Part shown: in pieces, positions 18,531 to 28,375 of the stretch
Position numbering within the stretch: position 1 is the stretch's first letter
Layout: every line of letters starts with the position of its first letter
Source: Deltaproteobacteria bacterium
Lineage (GTDB): Bacteria > Desulfobacterota > Syntrophobacteria > Syntrophobacterales > Syntrophobacteraceae
NCBI GenBank assembly: GCA_021793275.1
Contig: JAJYTC010000002.1
Coordinates: 1 to 64,000 of the forward strand
Direction of reading: 5' to 3'
Length of the DNA: 64,000 bases
Translations under genes and position numbers: made by a program
Notes under the pieces: generated by a model
Databases searched by the model: none
What the model was told of the DNA's origin: nothing
Seen by the model: only the letters and a program-made list of their open reading frames with translations

Positions 18531-18987
18531 AAACGTGAACGCTTTTCTCGACATGATCGGCTACTCGGAGGGTACGGTCCAGATACCGGGTGGTGATGAC
18601 GGGTACCTGGTGATCGTCGGCTCGACGGTCGGGCATCCGATTTTGATGGATGGCTACACTCATCATCCTGACCGGCTGGTTCACCTGGGCGCGCATCTCG
18701 AGAGTACGGCCGCGGGCAGGTACCAGATGATTTTCCGGACTTGGGAGTGGTTGCAGGCGCGTTTGAGGCTGCCCGATTTTTCGCCGGAGAGCCAGGACCG
18801 CGCCGCTATCCGGCTCATTGAGGACGCGGGTGCGCTCTCAAACATCGAGGGCGGCGAGATAACTGCGGCGATCGTCAAATGCCGCAAGATTTGGGCATCG
18901 TTTCCCGGGGCCGGTTACGGGCAGCGAGAAAATAGCCTGTACGGCCTCATCGAGTATTACCGGGCGATGGGAGGGCATCTCGCATGA
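18505..18987 (+). CDS. Lambda R-like endolysin
   Basis: NVNAFLDMIGYSEGT...STAAGRYQMIFRTWEWLQ...FSPESQDRAAIRLI. Confidence 0.85.
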   Translation: MARLQNLSKNVNAFLDMIGYSEGTVQIPGGDDGYLVIVGSTVGHPILMDGYTHHPDRLVHLGAHLESTAAGRYQMIFRTWEWLQARLRLPDFSPESQDRAAIRLIEDAGALSNIEGGEITAAIVKCRKIWASFPGAGYGQRENSLYGLIEYYRAMGGHLA

Positions 18988-19172
18988 GCGGCGCTGTCTC
19001 GGGGGTTTGTCAGGAGCACTCGGGACATTGCGCGAGGCTCGATGCTCTTGAGAGCCAGGTCGGCGCGCTTTTCAAAAAGCTTGACCGTTTGTTTTACACG
19101 GCCGTGGGCCTATTGGGGGCCGTTCTGGTCGATGTGGTGCTGCGGATAGTTATTCTGGCGGGAGGAAGGTGA
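18984..19172 (+). CDS. Small membrane protein, XhlA/holin-accessory-like
   Basis: Coiled coil then C-terminal TM FYTAVGLLGAVLVDVVLRIVIL. Confidence 0.5.
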   Translation: MSGAVSGVCQEHSGHCARLDALESQVGALFKKLDRLFYTAVGLLGAVLVDVVLRIVILAGGR

Positions 19173-19176
19173 AGCT

Positions 19177-19542
19177 ATGGGTGCATTGGCGATAGCGGAG
19201 TTGATAGCCTCGGTTTTGCCCTATGTGGGCAATATCGTTAAGGATGTGGAGGGCCTTTTTGGCCCGCGGAACGGTCAGCAGAAGCAGGCCCTTGCGGTGA
19301 GCGCGCTCTCGAGCGCCATTCAGGGTTCCCTGGTCGGCGCGCAGGCGGCCGGCGCAGCGGACGTGACAAAGACCATTCAAAGCGTGGTCCCTGTCCTCGC
19401 AAATACCGTCAATGCGACGGTTGCCGCGATGAACGCGAGCGGGACTCTTCCGAAGCCAACCACGACCTCGGCGGCTACGCCCGAAGCGACAGCAGAACCG
19501 GCGGCAACGGACGCGTCCGCGGCTATTGGCGCAGGTGTTTAA
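19177..19542 (+). CDS. Hypothetical phage protein in lysis region
   Basis: 121 aa Ala-rich. Confidence 0.55.
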   Translation: MGALAIAELIASVLPYVGNIVKDVEGLFGPRNGQQKQALAVSALSSAIQGSLVGAQAAGAADVTKTIQSVVPVLANTVNATVAAMNASGTLPKPTTTSAATPEATAEPAATDASAAIGAGV

Positions 19543-19585
19543 CTGACTTACGCCCCGGCGATGAGCCGGGGCTTTGGAGAACGCT

Positions 19586-19813
19586 ATGCATTTTGATCCT
19601 CATTTCATCGCAGCTCTGATCGGGCTCATCGTGTCCGAAGCGATCCCTGTGGTCACGAAGAGCCGGTTCGGGGGCATCGTGCACGCGGTTGCGGCGCTTC
19701 TCGGCAGGATGTACGAAAATCCTTCCGATACTGCGGCGCTGACGGCTCAGATCACCGAACTGCAGGCCGAGGTGGCAAAGCTGAGAGAATCTCGCGGCGC
19801 GGGAGGCGTGTAG
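19586..19813 (+). CDS. Holin-like membrane protein
   Basis: HFIAALIGLIVSEAIPVV TM then coiled coil. Confidence 0.45.
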   Translation: MHFDPHFIAALIGLIVSEAIPVVTKSRFGGIVHAVAALLGRMYENPSDTAALTAQITELQAEVAKLRESRGAGGV

Positions 19814-20017
19814 ATGAAAATAACGCAGGAAAATTATGTGTCGGCGCGGGATGCATTGATACCGGACGCGGTAAGAGCGGCCATCGCCGAGACGGGCAGA
19901 CGGCCGGCGTCGGCGGATGCCAGTGCTCCGGACGACGAGTGGGGCCGGGCGTTTTTCAGGCATATGGACCGGCTGTGTGTGGAACACGGTGTGGTAGTGC
20001 GCGACGGTGTCCGATGA
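19814..20017 (+). CDS. Hypothetical protein
   Basis: 67 aa, abuts upstream gene. Confidence 0.5.
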   Translation: MKITQENYVSARDALIPDAVRAAIAETGRRPASADASAPDDEWGRAFFRHMDRLCVEHGVVVRDGVR

Positions 20018-20108
20018 GTCATGAGACGATTTCGCAAAAAAGGGCCGAGGTTTCCTCACACCGTCTGGTGGCGTATGTGAGGAAGCAAGGTCCGGTTGGA
20101 CGCGGGAC

Positions 20109-21713
20109 TTGCGAACAGTTTCATTCGGAGACGCCAGGCGGAGGCGTCCTGTGTTGAGCGCTTGCGCAAATACCGCTGCGACATCTGTGGCGAGTACCAC
20201 ATCACCAGCGCGCCCGAGGCTGATTGAGGTGAAGCGCGAGTATCTTCGGCTGCTTCGGCGCAAGGCCGAAATGGTCGCCCGGAAGCGGGAGCGGGACCGC
20301 TATGCATTCGATCCTTTGGCCTTTGTGCTTGAAAACTTCGAATGGGCGGAAGGGGAAGGTCCGGACGATTGGCAAGCCGAGCAGCTTCGGTCGATCGGCG
20401 ATCAACTTAAGGCGGGAGGGGACGCCGGGGCGGTCATTCGCCAAGCCATCGCTTCCGGGCATGGCATTGGCAAGTCCGCCCTGGTGGCCTGGTTGATTCT
20501 CTGGGCGATCTGCACGTTCGAGGATACCCGCGGCGCCGTTACCGCCAATACGGAAAAGCAACTCAAAACAAAGACTTGGCCGGAGCTATCGAATTGGTTC
20601 AGAAGATGTCCGGCGGCCAAGGCGGCATTCGTGCTTACCGCTACGGCTATTTTCTCGAAGGACGAAACGCGAGTTCAGAACTGGCGCATCGACCAGGTGC
20701 CCTGGAACGAGCGCAACACGGAGGCGTTCGCCGGACTGCACAACAAGGGCAAACGGATACTGCTCGTGTTCGATGAGGCGAGCGCGATCCCGGACATTAT
20801 CTGGGAGGTGTCCGAAGGTTCGCTCACCGATGCCGATACGCAGATTATATGGTGCGTATTCGGAAACCCGACAAGAAATACCGGGCGTTTCAAAGGCTGC
20901 TTCGTCGGGAAGACGGCGCACAGGTGGAACAGCCGGCAGATCGACTCCAGGAGCTGCAAGTTTTCCAACAAGGCCCAGATCCAGGAGTGGGTGGACGACT
21001 ACGGTGAGGATTCGGATTTTGTAAAAGTCCGGGTGCGCGGCATGTTTCCGACGCAATCGGCAAAACAGTTTATCTCCGTCGCGGATGTCGACGCTGCGTA
21101 CGGAAGGATTCTGCGTATCGATCAGTACGGATTTGCGCCGAAGATCATCGCGGTCGATCCGGCGTGGGAAGGCGATGACGAGCTGGTGATCGGCCTCCGT
21201 CAGGGGCTCGCTTTCAAGATCCTTCGGACCATCCGGAAAAACGATGATGACATGCAGGTGGCCGCGATCGTCGCTCAGTATGAAGATGACGAAAAAGCCG
21301 ACGCGGTCTTTATCGACGGCGGCTACGGGACCGGCATTCTTTCGGCGGGGAAGGCTCTTGGCAGGAAATGGCGGTTGGTTTGGTTTTCGGGTGAGTCGGC
21401 CGATCCCGGGTGTTTCAATAAACGCGCCGAGATGTGGAACGCCGTCAAGAAATGGCTCAAGGAAGGCGGCGCGATCCCGGAAGACTCGGTTCTCTATAAC
21501 GATTTGATCGGACCGGAGACTATCTTTCGCGCTGACGGCAAAATCCAGCTCGAAAGCAAGAAAGCCATGAAGGCGCGGGGATTGGCGTCGCCTGGCCGCG
21601 CGGACTGCCTGGCGATCACGTTCGCCTTTCCGGTCAGGGCGAAAAGCGCGTTTGACAAGGTGAAAGAGGCTTCTCCGCGAAAATCTTACGATCCTTTGAG
21701 GCATGGATTCTGA
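20109..21713 (+). CDS. terL: Terminase large subunit (start uncertain, could be as late as 20229)
   Basis: AIASGHGIGKSALVAWLILWAICTF Walker A; RILLVFDEASAI; nuclease-type IIAVDPAWEGDDELVIGLR. Confidence 0.92.
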   Translation: MRTVSFGDARRRRPVLSACANTAATSVASTTSPARPRLIEVKREYLRLLRRKAEMVARKRERDRYAFDPLAFVLENFEWAEGEGPDDWQAEQLRSIGDQLKAGGDAGAVIRQAIASGHGIGKSALVAWLILWAICTFEDTRGAVTANTEKQLKTKTWPELSNWFRRCPAAKAAFVLTATAIFSKDETRVQNWRIDQVPWNERNTEAFAGLHNKGKRILLVFDEASAIPDIIWEVSEGSLTDADTQIIWCVFGNPTRNTGRFKGCFVGKTAHRWNSRQIDSRSCKFSNKAQIQEWVDDYGEDSDFVKVRVRGMFPTQSAKQFISVADVDAAYGRILRIDQYGFAPKIIAVDPAWEGDDELVIGLRQGLAFKILRTIRKNDDDMQVAAIVAQYEDDEKADAVFIDGGYGTGILSAGKALGRKWRLVWFSGESADPGCFNKRAEMWNAVKKWLKEGGAIPEDSVLYNDLIGPETIFRADGKIQLESKKAMKARGLASPGRADCLAITFAFPVRAKSAFDKVKEASPRKSYDPLRHGF

Positions 21714-21714
21714 T

Positions 21715-23478
21715 ATGGCAATTCCTAAGCTCACCGAAAAACAGATGGTACAACGGCTGATTCAGCGGAACAGCACGGCCAAGAGTATCCGGCGCGAACG
21801 CTGGGAGCCGCTTTGGGACGAAGTCATGCAATACCTCTGGCCTCAAATGGGATCGATGATCGACCAGACAGCGTTCATGCCCGGGGAAAAGCGCGGACAC
21901 CGCGCTTATGACGGAACGCCCGAAAGCGCCCTCGACATAATGGTGGCGGGTCTTCAGACCGGCACAATTCCGGAAAACTATCCATGGTTCGACTGGGAGA
22001 TGGTGCCGCCGCCGCTAAACCAGATCAAGGCCGTAAAAGTGTGGCTGCAGGCGTGCCGGGACATCGCGCTCGAATTCCTGGCGGCCTCGAATTTCGGGAT
22101 GGCGACAAATTTAACCTACCGATGGCTCACAGCCTTCGGAACGGCCTGTAAATTCCGCGCGAAGCTCGACGATCCGGGTAAGCCCTTCGGCTTTCACGTG
22201 CTAAGACTTACCGATTGCGTCTTTTTCGAAAACGACAAGGGGCTTGTCGATACGCTTTTCTGGGAGTTCAAGACTTCGGCGCGAAATGCCCTCAAGCGCT
22301 GGGGCGATCAGGCGCCGGGGGCGTGCAAGCGAGCGGTGGAATCGGGCGAGATGGATCAGGAATTCAATTTCCTGCAGTCTATTTTCCCGCGCGAGGACTA
22401 TGACGGCTACCGCTTCGACAACAAGAACATGCCGTGGGCCTCATGGATCATCAACCCGGCGAAAGTCGAGCTGGTTTCGGAATCGGGATTCAGGACCTTC
22501 CCGGCCGACGTTCCCCGCTGGGAAAAATTGGACGACCAGGCTTTTGCCTACGGTGCGCAACTCGGCGGTTCCGTCTACGGCCGCGGGCCGGGCATAAAAT
22601 GTTTGCAGGACATGGCCGTTTTGAATCAGCAGATGCGGTCGAATACCATCGCCGGCCAGAAGATGGTCGAGCCTGCGTGGGACATTCCGGATGATTGGTA
22701 TGAGCGGTATATCGATTTCGCGCCGAACGCCCAGAACCGAAGCAGCCGGCGCGATTCAAGCGGCCCGAAAATCGAGCCGTTGGGAGTTCCGCCGCAAGCA
22801 CCGTTCGCGCTGCAGGTCCAGCAGGCGCAACGGCAGATGATCCAGCAGGCCTTCCACGTAGATGTTTTTCTGACGCTAAACAACGTACCTGCGGGCATGA
22901 CGGCGACCGAGGCAATGATCCGGCGGCAAGAGGCCCTGACGATCCTCGAGCCGATGATTTCGCGGCAAAAGGTCGAACACCTCGAACGGGATCTCGATTG
23001 GATTTTTGCCGTTCTGGACGAAGCGGGCTATCTGCCGCCCCCTCCCGACGAGGTTTTTATGTACGGGCGCGGCATCCGGAATGTCTTCCGGTCGCCGCTT
23101 TTCATGGCGCAGGAAGCTCTCAAGGCAACGAAGGTCCTGCAGACGTACCAGAAGGCCGCAGCCATCGTCCAGGCGCGGGGCGGCAATCAGAACGTCCTCG
23201 ATAACCTGGACGATGACGAGGCCCTCCGGATCATCGTGGAAGCTGACGGTGTACCGGCTGATCTCCTTCTGGACCCGGCGAAGCGCGACCAGGTGAGACA
23301 GGCTCGGCTGCAGCAACAGCAGCAAATGATGCAGGAGCAGCAGGCGCTGATTGCGGCGCGGGTGGCTTCGGCCATGGGTAAGGTAAAGACTGGCGAAGGG
23401 GGTGGTCGAAACCTGGCAGCCGATACGATGAAGCAGCTTAGCGGGGAGAATCCGGAGGAATCGCAAAATGCCGCTTGA
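21715..23478 (+). CDS. Portal / head-to-tail connector protein
   Basis: 591-aa ORF; RRERWEPLWDEVMQYLWPQ..., T7-like connector family pattern; position after terL. Confidence 0.85.
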   Translation: MAIPKLTEKQMVQRLIQRNSTAKSIRRERWEPLWDEVMQYLWPQMGSMIDQTAFMPGEKRGHRAYDGTPESALDIMVAGLQTGTIPENYPWFDWEMVPPPLNQIKAVKVWLQACRDIALEFLAASNFGMATNLTYRWLTAFGTACKFRAKLDDPGKPFGFHVLRLTDCVFFENDKGLVDTLFWEFKTSARNALKRWGDQAPGACKRAVESGEMDQEFNFLQSIFPREDYDGYRFDNKNMPWASWIINPAKVELVSESGFRTFPADVPRWEKLDDQAFAYGAQLGGSVYGRGPGIKCLQDMAVLNQQMRSNTIAGQKMVEPAWDIPDDWYERYIDFAPNAQNRSSRRDSSGPKIEPLGVPPQAPFALQVQQAQRQMIQQAFHVDVFLTLNNVPAGMTATEAMIRRQEALTILEPMISRQKVEHLERDLDWIFAVLDEAGYLPPPPDEVFMYGRGIRNVFRSPLFMAQEALKATKVLQTYQKAAAIVQARGGNQNVLDNLDDDEALRIIVEADGVPADLLLDPAKRDQVRQARLQQQQQMMQEQQALIAARVASAMGKVKTGEGGGRNLAADTMKQLSGENPEESQNAA

Positions 23479-23740
23479 GCACGAGGTTGAAAAGGAACGC
23501 GCGCAGGAAGCCGCTAAAAAGCTGAAACGCGCCTATGAGTGTCTGTTTACCGGCAATCACGACGCGCCGATTGTGCTTCGGGACCTGTGTCTCTTCGCGA
23601 AAGTGTTCGAACCGTCATTTCGCGGCGAGACAATGGAAGTGACCATGCGAAATGACGGGATGAGGGAAATTGTGCTGAGGATTTTGCACCTGTCGGGTAT
23701 CGACAGGAGGATGATAGACCAACTGGGGGTGATCGGATGA
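23468..23740 (+). CDS. Hypothetical protein
   Basis: 90 aa, overlaps portal end. Confidence 0.55.
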   Translation: MPLEHEVEKERAQEAAKKLKRAYECLFTGNHDAPIVLRDLCLFAKVFEPSFRGETMEVTMRNDGMREIVLRILHLSGIDRRMIDQLGVIG

Positions 23741-23928
23741 TGGATTACAATCCTCCTCATTTAGCAGGACTGACGCGTGGAAAAGGGGCCGTCCAGGAAA
23801 ACCGATCTGAGCGAGCCCGCGAACAGCCTCCGTGGTTCGCTCAGATGTCCGGCGAAATCGGGGAAGAAAAGGCGCGCCTTCACGTAAGGAAATTTCTCAA
23901 AAAGGGTGGTTTTAACCACTGCAAATAA
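23737..23928 (+). CDS. Hypothetical protein
   Basis: 63 aa. Confidence 0.5.
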   Translation: MMDYNPPHLAGLTRGKGAVQENRSERAREQPPWFAQMSGEIGEEKARLHVRKFLKKGGFNHCK

Positions 23929-23937
23929 GAGGCGATT

Positions 23938-24645
23938 ATGGATCTGGCAAACGAAACCTACGGGCAGTACTTCACACAGGAGATGCAGGCTGACGAAACC
24001 TTCAAGCCCTACGGGGAAATGAAGGGCATCGATCTTATCAATTCTCACCGGGAGCTTTCGGCGAAGGCCTCAAGCTGGGACACGGAAAAACAGGGCTACG
24101 AGGAACGTCTTGGAAACGCCCTTTCGATCCCGGAGGATGCTACTCCGGAGCAACGCGAGTCCTATTACGATATCATCCGGTCGTTTGTGAGCGAGGCGCC
24201 GGAAAAAGCCGAGGATTATCAGCTCGAGCTGCCGGAGGGTGTAGCGGCGGACGATCCGCTGCTCGGAGCGTACATGCAGGAGGCCTTCGGGTCGGGTATG
24301 AGCTCAGCGCAGGTAAATGCCGGTATTCGGGCGTTCGCGAGCTATGCCGCGCAGGCCGAAGCTGCAGCCCGGGAAGCCTCCGACACCGCCCTCAAGCTCA
24401 AATGGGGAAACGACTTCGAGACGAACGCGAAAAAAGCGTTTCTAACGCTCGAAGCCGCGGCAAAAGAAGTGGGGCTGCCGGTTGAATCGGTCCAGGGGTT
24501 GAGCTTTCTGCGCAATAATCCGGCTTTCGTGCAGATCATGTTCAATATGGCGCGCCATTATTCGGAAGACAGCCTGGCCGGTGCGGGCGGAAGCGCGCAG
24601 GACCCGCAGGACGCATTCATAAGGGCCGTTTCCGGGGGCAAATAA
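23938..24645 (+). CDS. Putative scaffolding protein
   Basis: 235 aa acidic, helical, located between portal and capsid genes. Confidence 0.65.
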   Translation: MDLANETYGQYFTQEMQADETFKPYGEMKGIDLINSHRELSAKASSWDTEKQGYEERLGNALSIPEDATPEQRESYYDIIRSFVSEAPEKAEDYQLELPEGVAADDPLLGAYMQEAFGSGMSSAQVNAGIRAFASYAAQAEAAAREASDTALKLKWGNDFETNAKKAFLTLEAAAKEVGLPVESVQGLSFLRNNPAFVQIMFNMARHYSEDSLAGAGGSAQDPQDAFIRAVSGGK

Positions 24646-24676
24646 CACCTTTTGGGGAGAGTGGAGGACATTTTCG

Positions 24677-24865
24677 ATGGCTGAACCGCACATCAAGGAA
24701 TCACACAAGGGGCTTTTTACTGCAAAGGCAAAAAAAGCCGGCATGAGCGTCGCTGAATTTGCAAAACACGTGATCGCGCACAAGGGCGATTTCGATGAAG
24801 CGACCTTCAAGCAGGCGGAGTTTGCGCGCAGGGCGGAAACGCATTTTCGAAAAGGCGCGAAGTAA
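24677..24865 (+). CDS. Hypothetical protein
   Basis: 62 aa MAEPHIKESHKGLFTAKAKKAGMSVAEFAKHV. Confidence 0.6.
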   Translation: MAEPHIKESHKGLFTAKAKKAGMSVAEFAKHVIAHKGDFDEATFKQAEFARRAETHFRKGAK

Positions 24866-24941
24866 CACTTAAGAGCTGTTTTTTTTAAATCAGGGGTTCG
24901 GTCCCGAGCTTTGGCCGGCGGAGGATCGACGCAAGAAATGA

Positions 24942-24988
24942 AGAGGGCGGCTGATGGGGGCCCATCCTTCCAGCAGTCCGCCCTTTTT
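24942..24988 (+). terminator. Rho-independent terminator-like hairpin upstream of capsid gene
   Basis: aagagggcggctg ... cagcagtccgcccttttt. Confidence 0.6.
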
Positions 24989-25044
24989 GTTTGCCCCGAG
25001 GAAGATGGGTCCTCGGTGAACACACTTCAAAAGGAGAACGGCCG

Positions 25045-26022
25045 ATGGCCACCTCACTTCCGAACTACTATCTGACCCTTGCGGACCTGGTCAAAAGGGT
25101 CAATCCGGACGGAGCGCTCCCGAGGATCGTGGAGCTTTTGAACCAAACAAACGAGATCCTGCAGGATATGCCGTTTGTGGCAGGAAATCTCAGCACGGGC
25201 CACAGGTCCACGGTGCGAACCGGGCTTCCCTCCGTTGTGTGGACGAAGCTCTATAAAGGCGTGGCGTCCAGTAAGTCCGCGACCATGCAGGTAGATGACA
25301 CCTGCGGGCGCGCGGAAGCCAGATCGGAGATCGATGTGCGGCTGGTCGAGCTTACCGAAGCGCAGAGTGGCTTTATCGCCAATGAGCAAATCCCCTTTTT
25401 CGAGGCGTTCAACCAGACCATGGCCGGCGGCTTTTTTTACTTTGACACCGCCCTCGATCCCACGCGCTTTTTAGGGCTCGCGGCGCGCTATCCCACGAGC
25501 GCTACCGCTAACGTACTGAGCGCGGGCGGAACGGGCTCGCAACTCACTTCCGTGTGGCTCATCGGCTGGGGTCCCAATACTGTCCATGGTATTACGCCCA
25601 AGAACGTCCCCGGAGGCCTGCGCCACGAGTACCGCGGAATCGAAAAGTGCTTCGACGCGAGCGGCGCCCCCTATTACGCGCACGTCAATACCTACGAGTG
25701 GAATATCGGAGTGTGTGTGAGGGACTGGAGATATATCGTGCGGTTGGCTAACGTCAACATGGCTGCGAATCCCGCGAACGGCGTCTTCGCGCTCAATATG
25801 CTCGTGGAAATGCTCGGGACGCTCCCGAGCTGGCGCCTCACCGAAGGGAAACTCGCGTTCTACATGCACAAGAACCTCTGGACGCAGCTCATGATTCTCG
25901 CCATAAACAAGTCGAACGCGGCGCTCGGCTGGGAGGACGTCATGGGACAGAAGGTCCTGTCCTTCTGGGGTATCCCGATCCGGCAGGTCGACCAACTGCT
26001 GCTGACCGAAACTGCGATTTAA
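25045..26022 (+). CDS. Major capsid protein
   Basis: MATSLPNYYLTLADLVKRVNPDGALPRIVELLNQTNEILQDMPF...; RBS aggagaac; position. Confidence 0.8.
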   Translation: MATSLPNYYLTLADLVKRVNPDGALPRIVELLNQTNEILQDMPFVAGNLSTGHRSTVRTGLPSVVWTKLYKGVASSKSATMQVDDTCGRAEARSEIDVRLVELTEAQSGFIANEQIPFFEAFNQTMAGGFFYFDTALDPTRFLGLAARYPTSATANVLSAGGTGSQLTSVWLIGWGPNTVHGITPKNVPGGLRHEYRGIEKCFDASGAPYYAHVNTYEWNIGVCVRDWRYIVRLANVNMAANPANGVFALNMLVEMLGTLPSWRLTEGKLAFYMHKNLWTQLMILAINKSNAALGWEDVMGQKVLSFWGIPIRQVDQLLLTETAI

Positions 26023-26072
26023 ACCGCGGAGGGCCACCGCCGGCCCTCCCGATTTCACAAGGAGTAATTCCG

Positions 26073-26510
26073 ATGATTCTCGATTCCTTAGCGGAGCTTG
26101 GCTATCAGCAGGACATCCATGCGGGATCGTGTGCCTCGACGAACAGCTATAACTTCGGGCTGAGACACAACTACGATGATGCATGGAATCCGCACTCCGG
26201 GCCTCCTAATCCGGGCCAGGGCAACCCCATGAGGGTGCTGTTTACGGTGACCACCGCATTCGCCGGAGGGACGAGCCTGCAGGTGAACCTCCAGGACTCG
26301 GCAGATGACACCACTTTCGCCGACATGATAGCTGGCGCGACAGAGGCGATTCCACTCGCGGACCTCGTAGAGGGATTCCAGTTCGAGCTTTTCGTGCCCG
26401 ATAGCTGCCGCCAGTACATGCAGGCCTATTACACCCTCGTCGGGGCATTCACCGCCGGGGCGATCTCGGCTGATATCGTGCTCGATGTCCAGACGGCTCG
26501 GACCTGGTAA
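26073..26510 (+). CDS. Bbp16-like capsid-associated protein
   Basis: MILDSLAELGYQQDI...VLFTVTTAFAGGTSLQVNLQDSADDTTF. Confidence 0.6.
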   Translation: MILDSLAELGYQQDIHAGSCASTNSYNFGLRHNYDDAWNPHSGPPNPGQGNPMRVLFTVTTAFAGGTSLQVNLQDSADDTTFADMIAGATEAIPLADLVEGFQFELFVPDSCRQYMQAYYTLVGAFTAGAISADIVLDVQTARTW

Positions 26511-26557
26511 GGACATGGGGCGGCTTAGCCGTCGCCCCTTTTTAAGGAGACGTTTCG

Positions 26558-26947
26558 ATGGCAAAACAGCTGTATGTGTGCGTGAGAAAATGCTACTGGG
26601 GACCTCCCTTCGAACACGGGCAGATGGTGCATCCCCGGAAAGTCTATGAGATCGGCGATCGGGAGATGTTTGATCCCAAAGATCCGTGGGTGATCCAGTC
26701 CGATGTGCTCATTCACTTTAAGCCGGTCGGAAAAGAGCCGGAGGAAATGGTTGAAAATCCCGAGCAGTACGCGGCGAAGATCGCGCAAGGGCTCAAAGCC
26801 CCGGTGATAAGCGACGAGATGAGCTCGCCGGGGAGTTTCCCGCACGTGAGCGAGCTCGATGCGCTGAAAGCGGCGCAGACGCCTGTGGATGCGACAAAAA
26901 TGGCGCAGATCGCTGCCGAAGAAGCCGGAAAGGCAACCAAGCAGTAA
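26558..26947 (+). CDS. Hypothetical structural protein
   Basis: 129 aa in head module. Confidence 0.6.
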   Translation: MAKQLYVCVRKCYWGPPFEHGQMVHPRKVYEIGDREMFDPKDPWVIQSDVLIHFKPVGKEPEEMVENPEQYAAKIAQGLKAPVISDEMSSPGSFPHVSELDALKAAQTPVDATKMAQIAAEEAGKATKQ

Positions 26948-27033
26948 CTTCAGAGCGGGACGGCCGATAAGTCTCTGCGGCGCTTCACGCAAACTATAGA
27001 GCACGCCGCTCCCGCACCAAACAAGGCTAGGCC

Positions 27034-27381
27034 ATGATCGCTTTAAGGCAATCGTTCGACTCGCAGGAAAACGTTCTGCCCATGGCGCTCCCGCAATCGG
27101 ACACCATAGACGCCCTTTACTTCGCCGCCGCCGGCGCACAGAGCGACAATGTTCCGGCCGGTGCGCGGTTTGTCGCCGTTTCACTTTCCGCACCCGTCGC
27201 GGCTTTTCTCAAAATGGACGGCGCCGCGGCAGTCCCGGCTGCAAACATTACAGACGGATCCGCGTCCGAAGCCATCCCGGTGGGAAATGCTCAGCCCCTG
27301 GTGAGGGAACTGAATGGAGCGACTACGGTGGGCATTGCGGTGGGCGCGGCGTGCACCGCTACCCTCGCGTACTACGGATAG
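27034..27381 (+). CDS. Hypothetical structural protein
   Basis: 115 aa beta/Ala-rich. Confidence 0.55.
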   Translation: MIALRQSFDSQENVLPMALPQSDTIDALYFAAAGAQSDNVPAGARFVAVSLSAPVAAFLKMDGAAAVPAANITDGSASEAIPVGNAQPLVRELNGATTVGIAVGAACTATLAYYG

Positions 27382-27390
27382 GAGGTTTCC

Positions 27391-27705
27391 ATGGGCGGAG
27401 CACCGTCAATTCCGGCGCCTACACCGCAATACCAACCGGCAAGCGCCGATCTGCAGGCGCAAAACGCGGCGCTTTTCGAGCGTATACAGCGCTCGCGGGC
27501 CTACGGCGTCAGCCAGACGCGGTTGGTAAAATCGACGCTGGGAGGGTCGTCAAAAGGGACACCCGCTCTGCAGGCGCCCCACAATACCCCGCCCATCCAG
27601 GCGGTCCCACAATTCCCGGCTATCCAGCAATCCGCAGGAGGGGGCGCAGGGTCCGGGGGCAGCATAATCGACCGCGTGACCCGGATATTTCGAGGGGGGA
27701 TTTAG
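27391..27705 (+). CDS. Hypothetical protein
   Basis: 104 aa Pro/Gly-rich. Confidence 0.55.
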   Translation: MGGAPSIPAPTPQYQPASADLQAQNAALFERIQRSRAYGVSQTRLVKSTLGGSSKGTPALQAPHNTPPIQAVPQFPAIQQSAGGGAGSGGSIIDRVTRIFRGGI

Positions 27706-28371
27706 ATGGCCGGTCTTTCGTCGACCCAAATCGCCTCCGCGGCCCTGGTCTTGCTGGGACAGAATCCGATCGCGGATATAACCGATACATCGGTTCCAAA
27801 CGCAGTCAAGGCCAACGCGCAGTATGATCTGCAGCGCCAGGCGCTTTTGCGCGAATACGACTGGAATTTCGCGCGAGGGCGTGAGCAGCTTCAGCCCTCG
27901 GCGACAAATCCCGCTTTCGGATGGCAATTTGCCTTCCCGGTCCCTGCAGATTTCCTGCGAGCGCTCGTCGTCAATAAAAATCTGTGGCCGTGGAAGCTCG
28001 AGGGAAACACAATACTGACAAACGGGTGCGGAGGCGGTACAAATCCGCCTTCCGGCCCAGACTTTCAGACTGAGACGGTCACCGTTGTTTGTAATCTCGT
28101 GTACGTACGCGATATCACCCAGACGGGCCTTTTTGATCCCATCTTCACAAATCTTCTGAGCATACGCCTGGCGGCCGTCCTCGCCTACCCGATCCTCAAA
28201 GACGCCTCCAAGTCGAAGCTGATGTGGTCGCTCTATGACGATGCAAAAGGCGATGCCAAGCGCGTGAGCGCCTCGGAGGAGACCATCAAGCACATTGAGC
28301 CGGGGCACAACGCGACCTGGGACCGAATACGCGGCCAGGGCGATTGGCGCGGACGCGATTGGGGATGGTGA
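27706..28371 (+). CDS. Head-tail adaptor / tail tubular A-like protein
   Basis: SSTQIASAALVLLGQNPIADI...LREYDWNFAR typical of podovirus adaptors. Confidence 0.75.
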   Translation: MAGLSSTQIASAALVLLGQNPIADITDTSVPNAVKANAQYDLQRQALLREYDWNFARGREQLQPSATNPAFGWQFAFPVPADFLRALVVNKNLWPWKLEGNTILTNGCGGGTNPPSGPDFQTETVTVVCNLVYVRDITQTGLFDPIFTNLLSIRLAAVLAYPILKDASKSKLMWSLYDDAKGDAKRVSASEETIKHIEPGHNATWDRIRGQGDWRGRDWGW

Positions 28372-28375
28372 TCTG

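Noticed and set aside
20586-21734. 382-aa minus-strand ORF
   Set aside because: Antisense shadow of terL.
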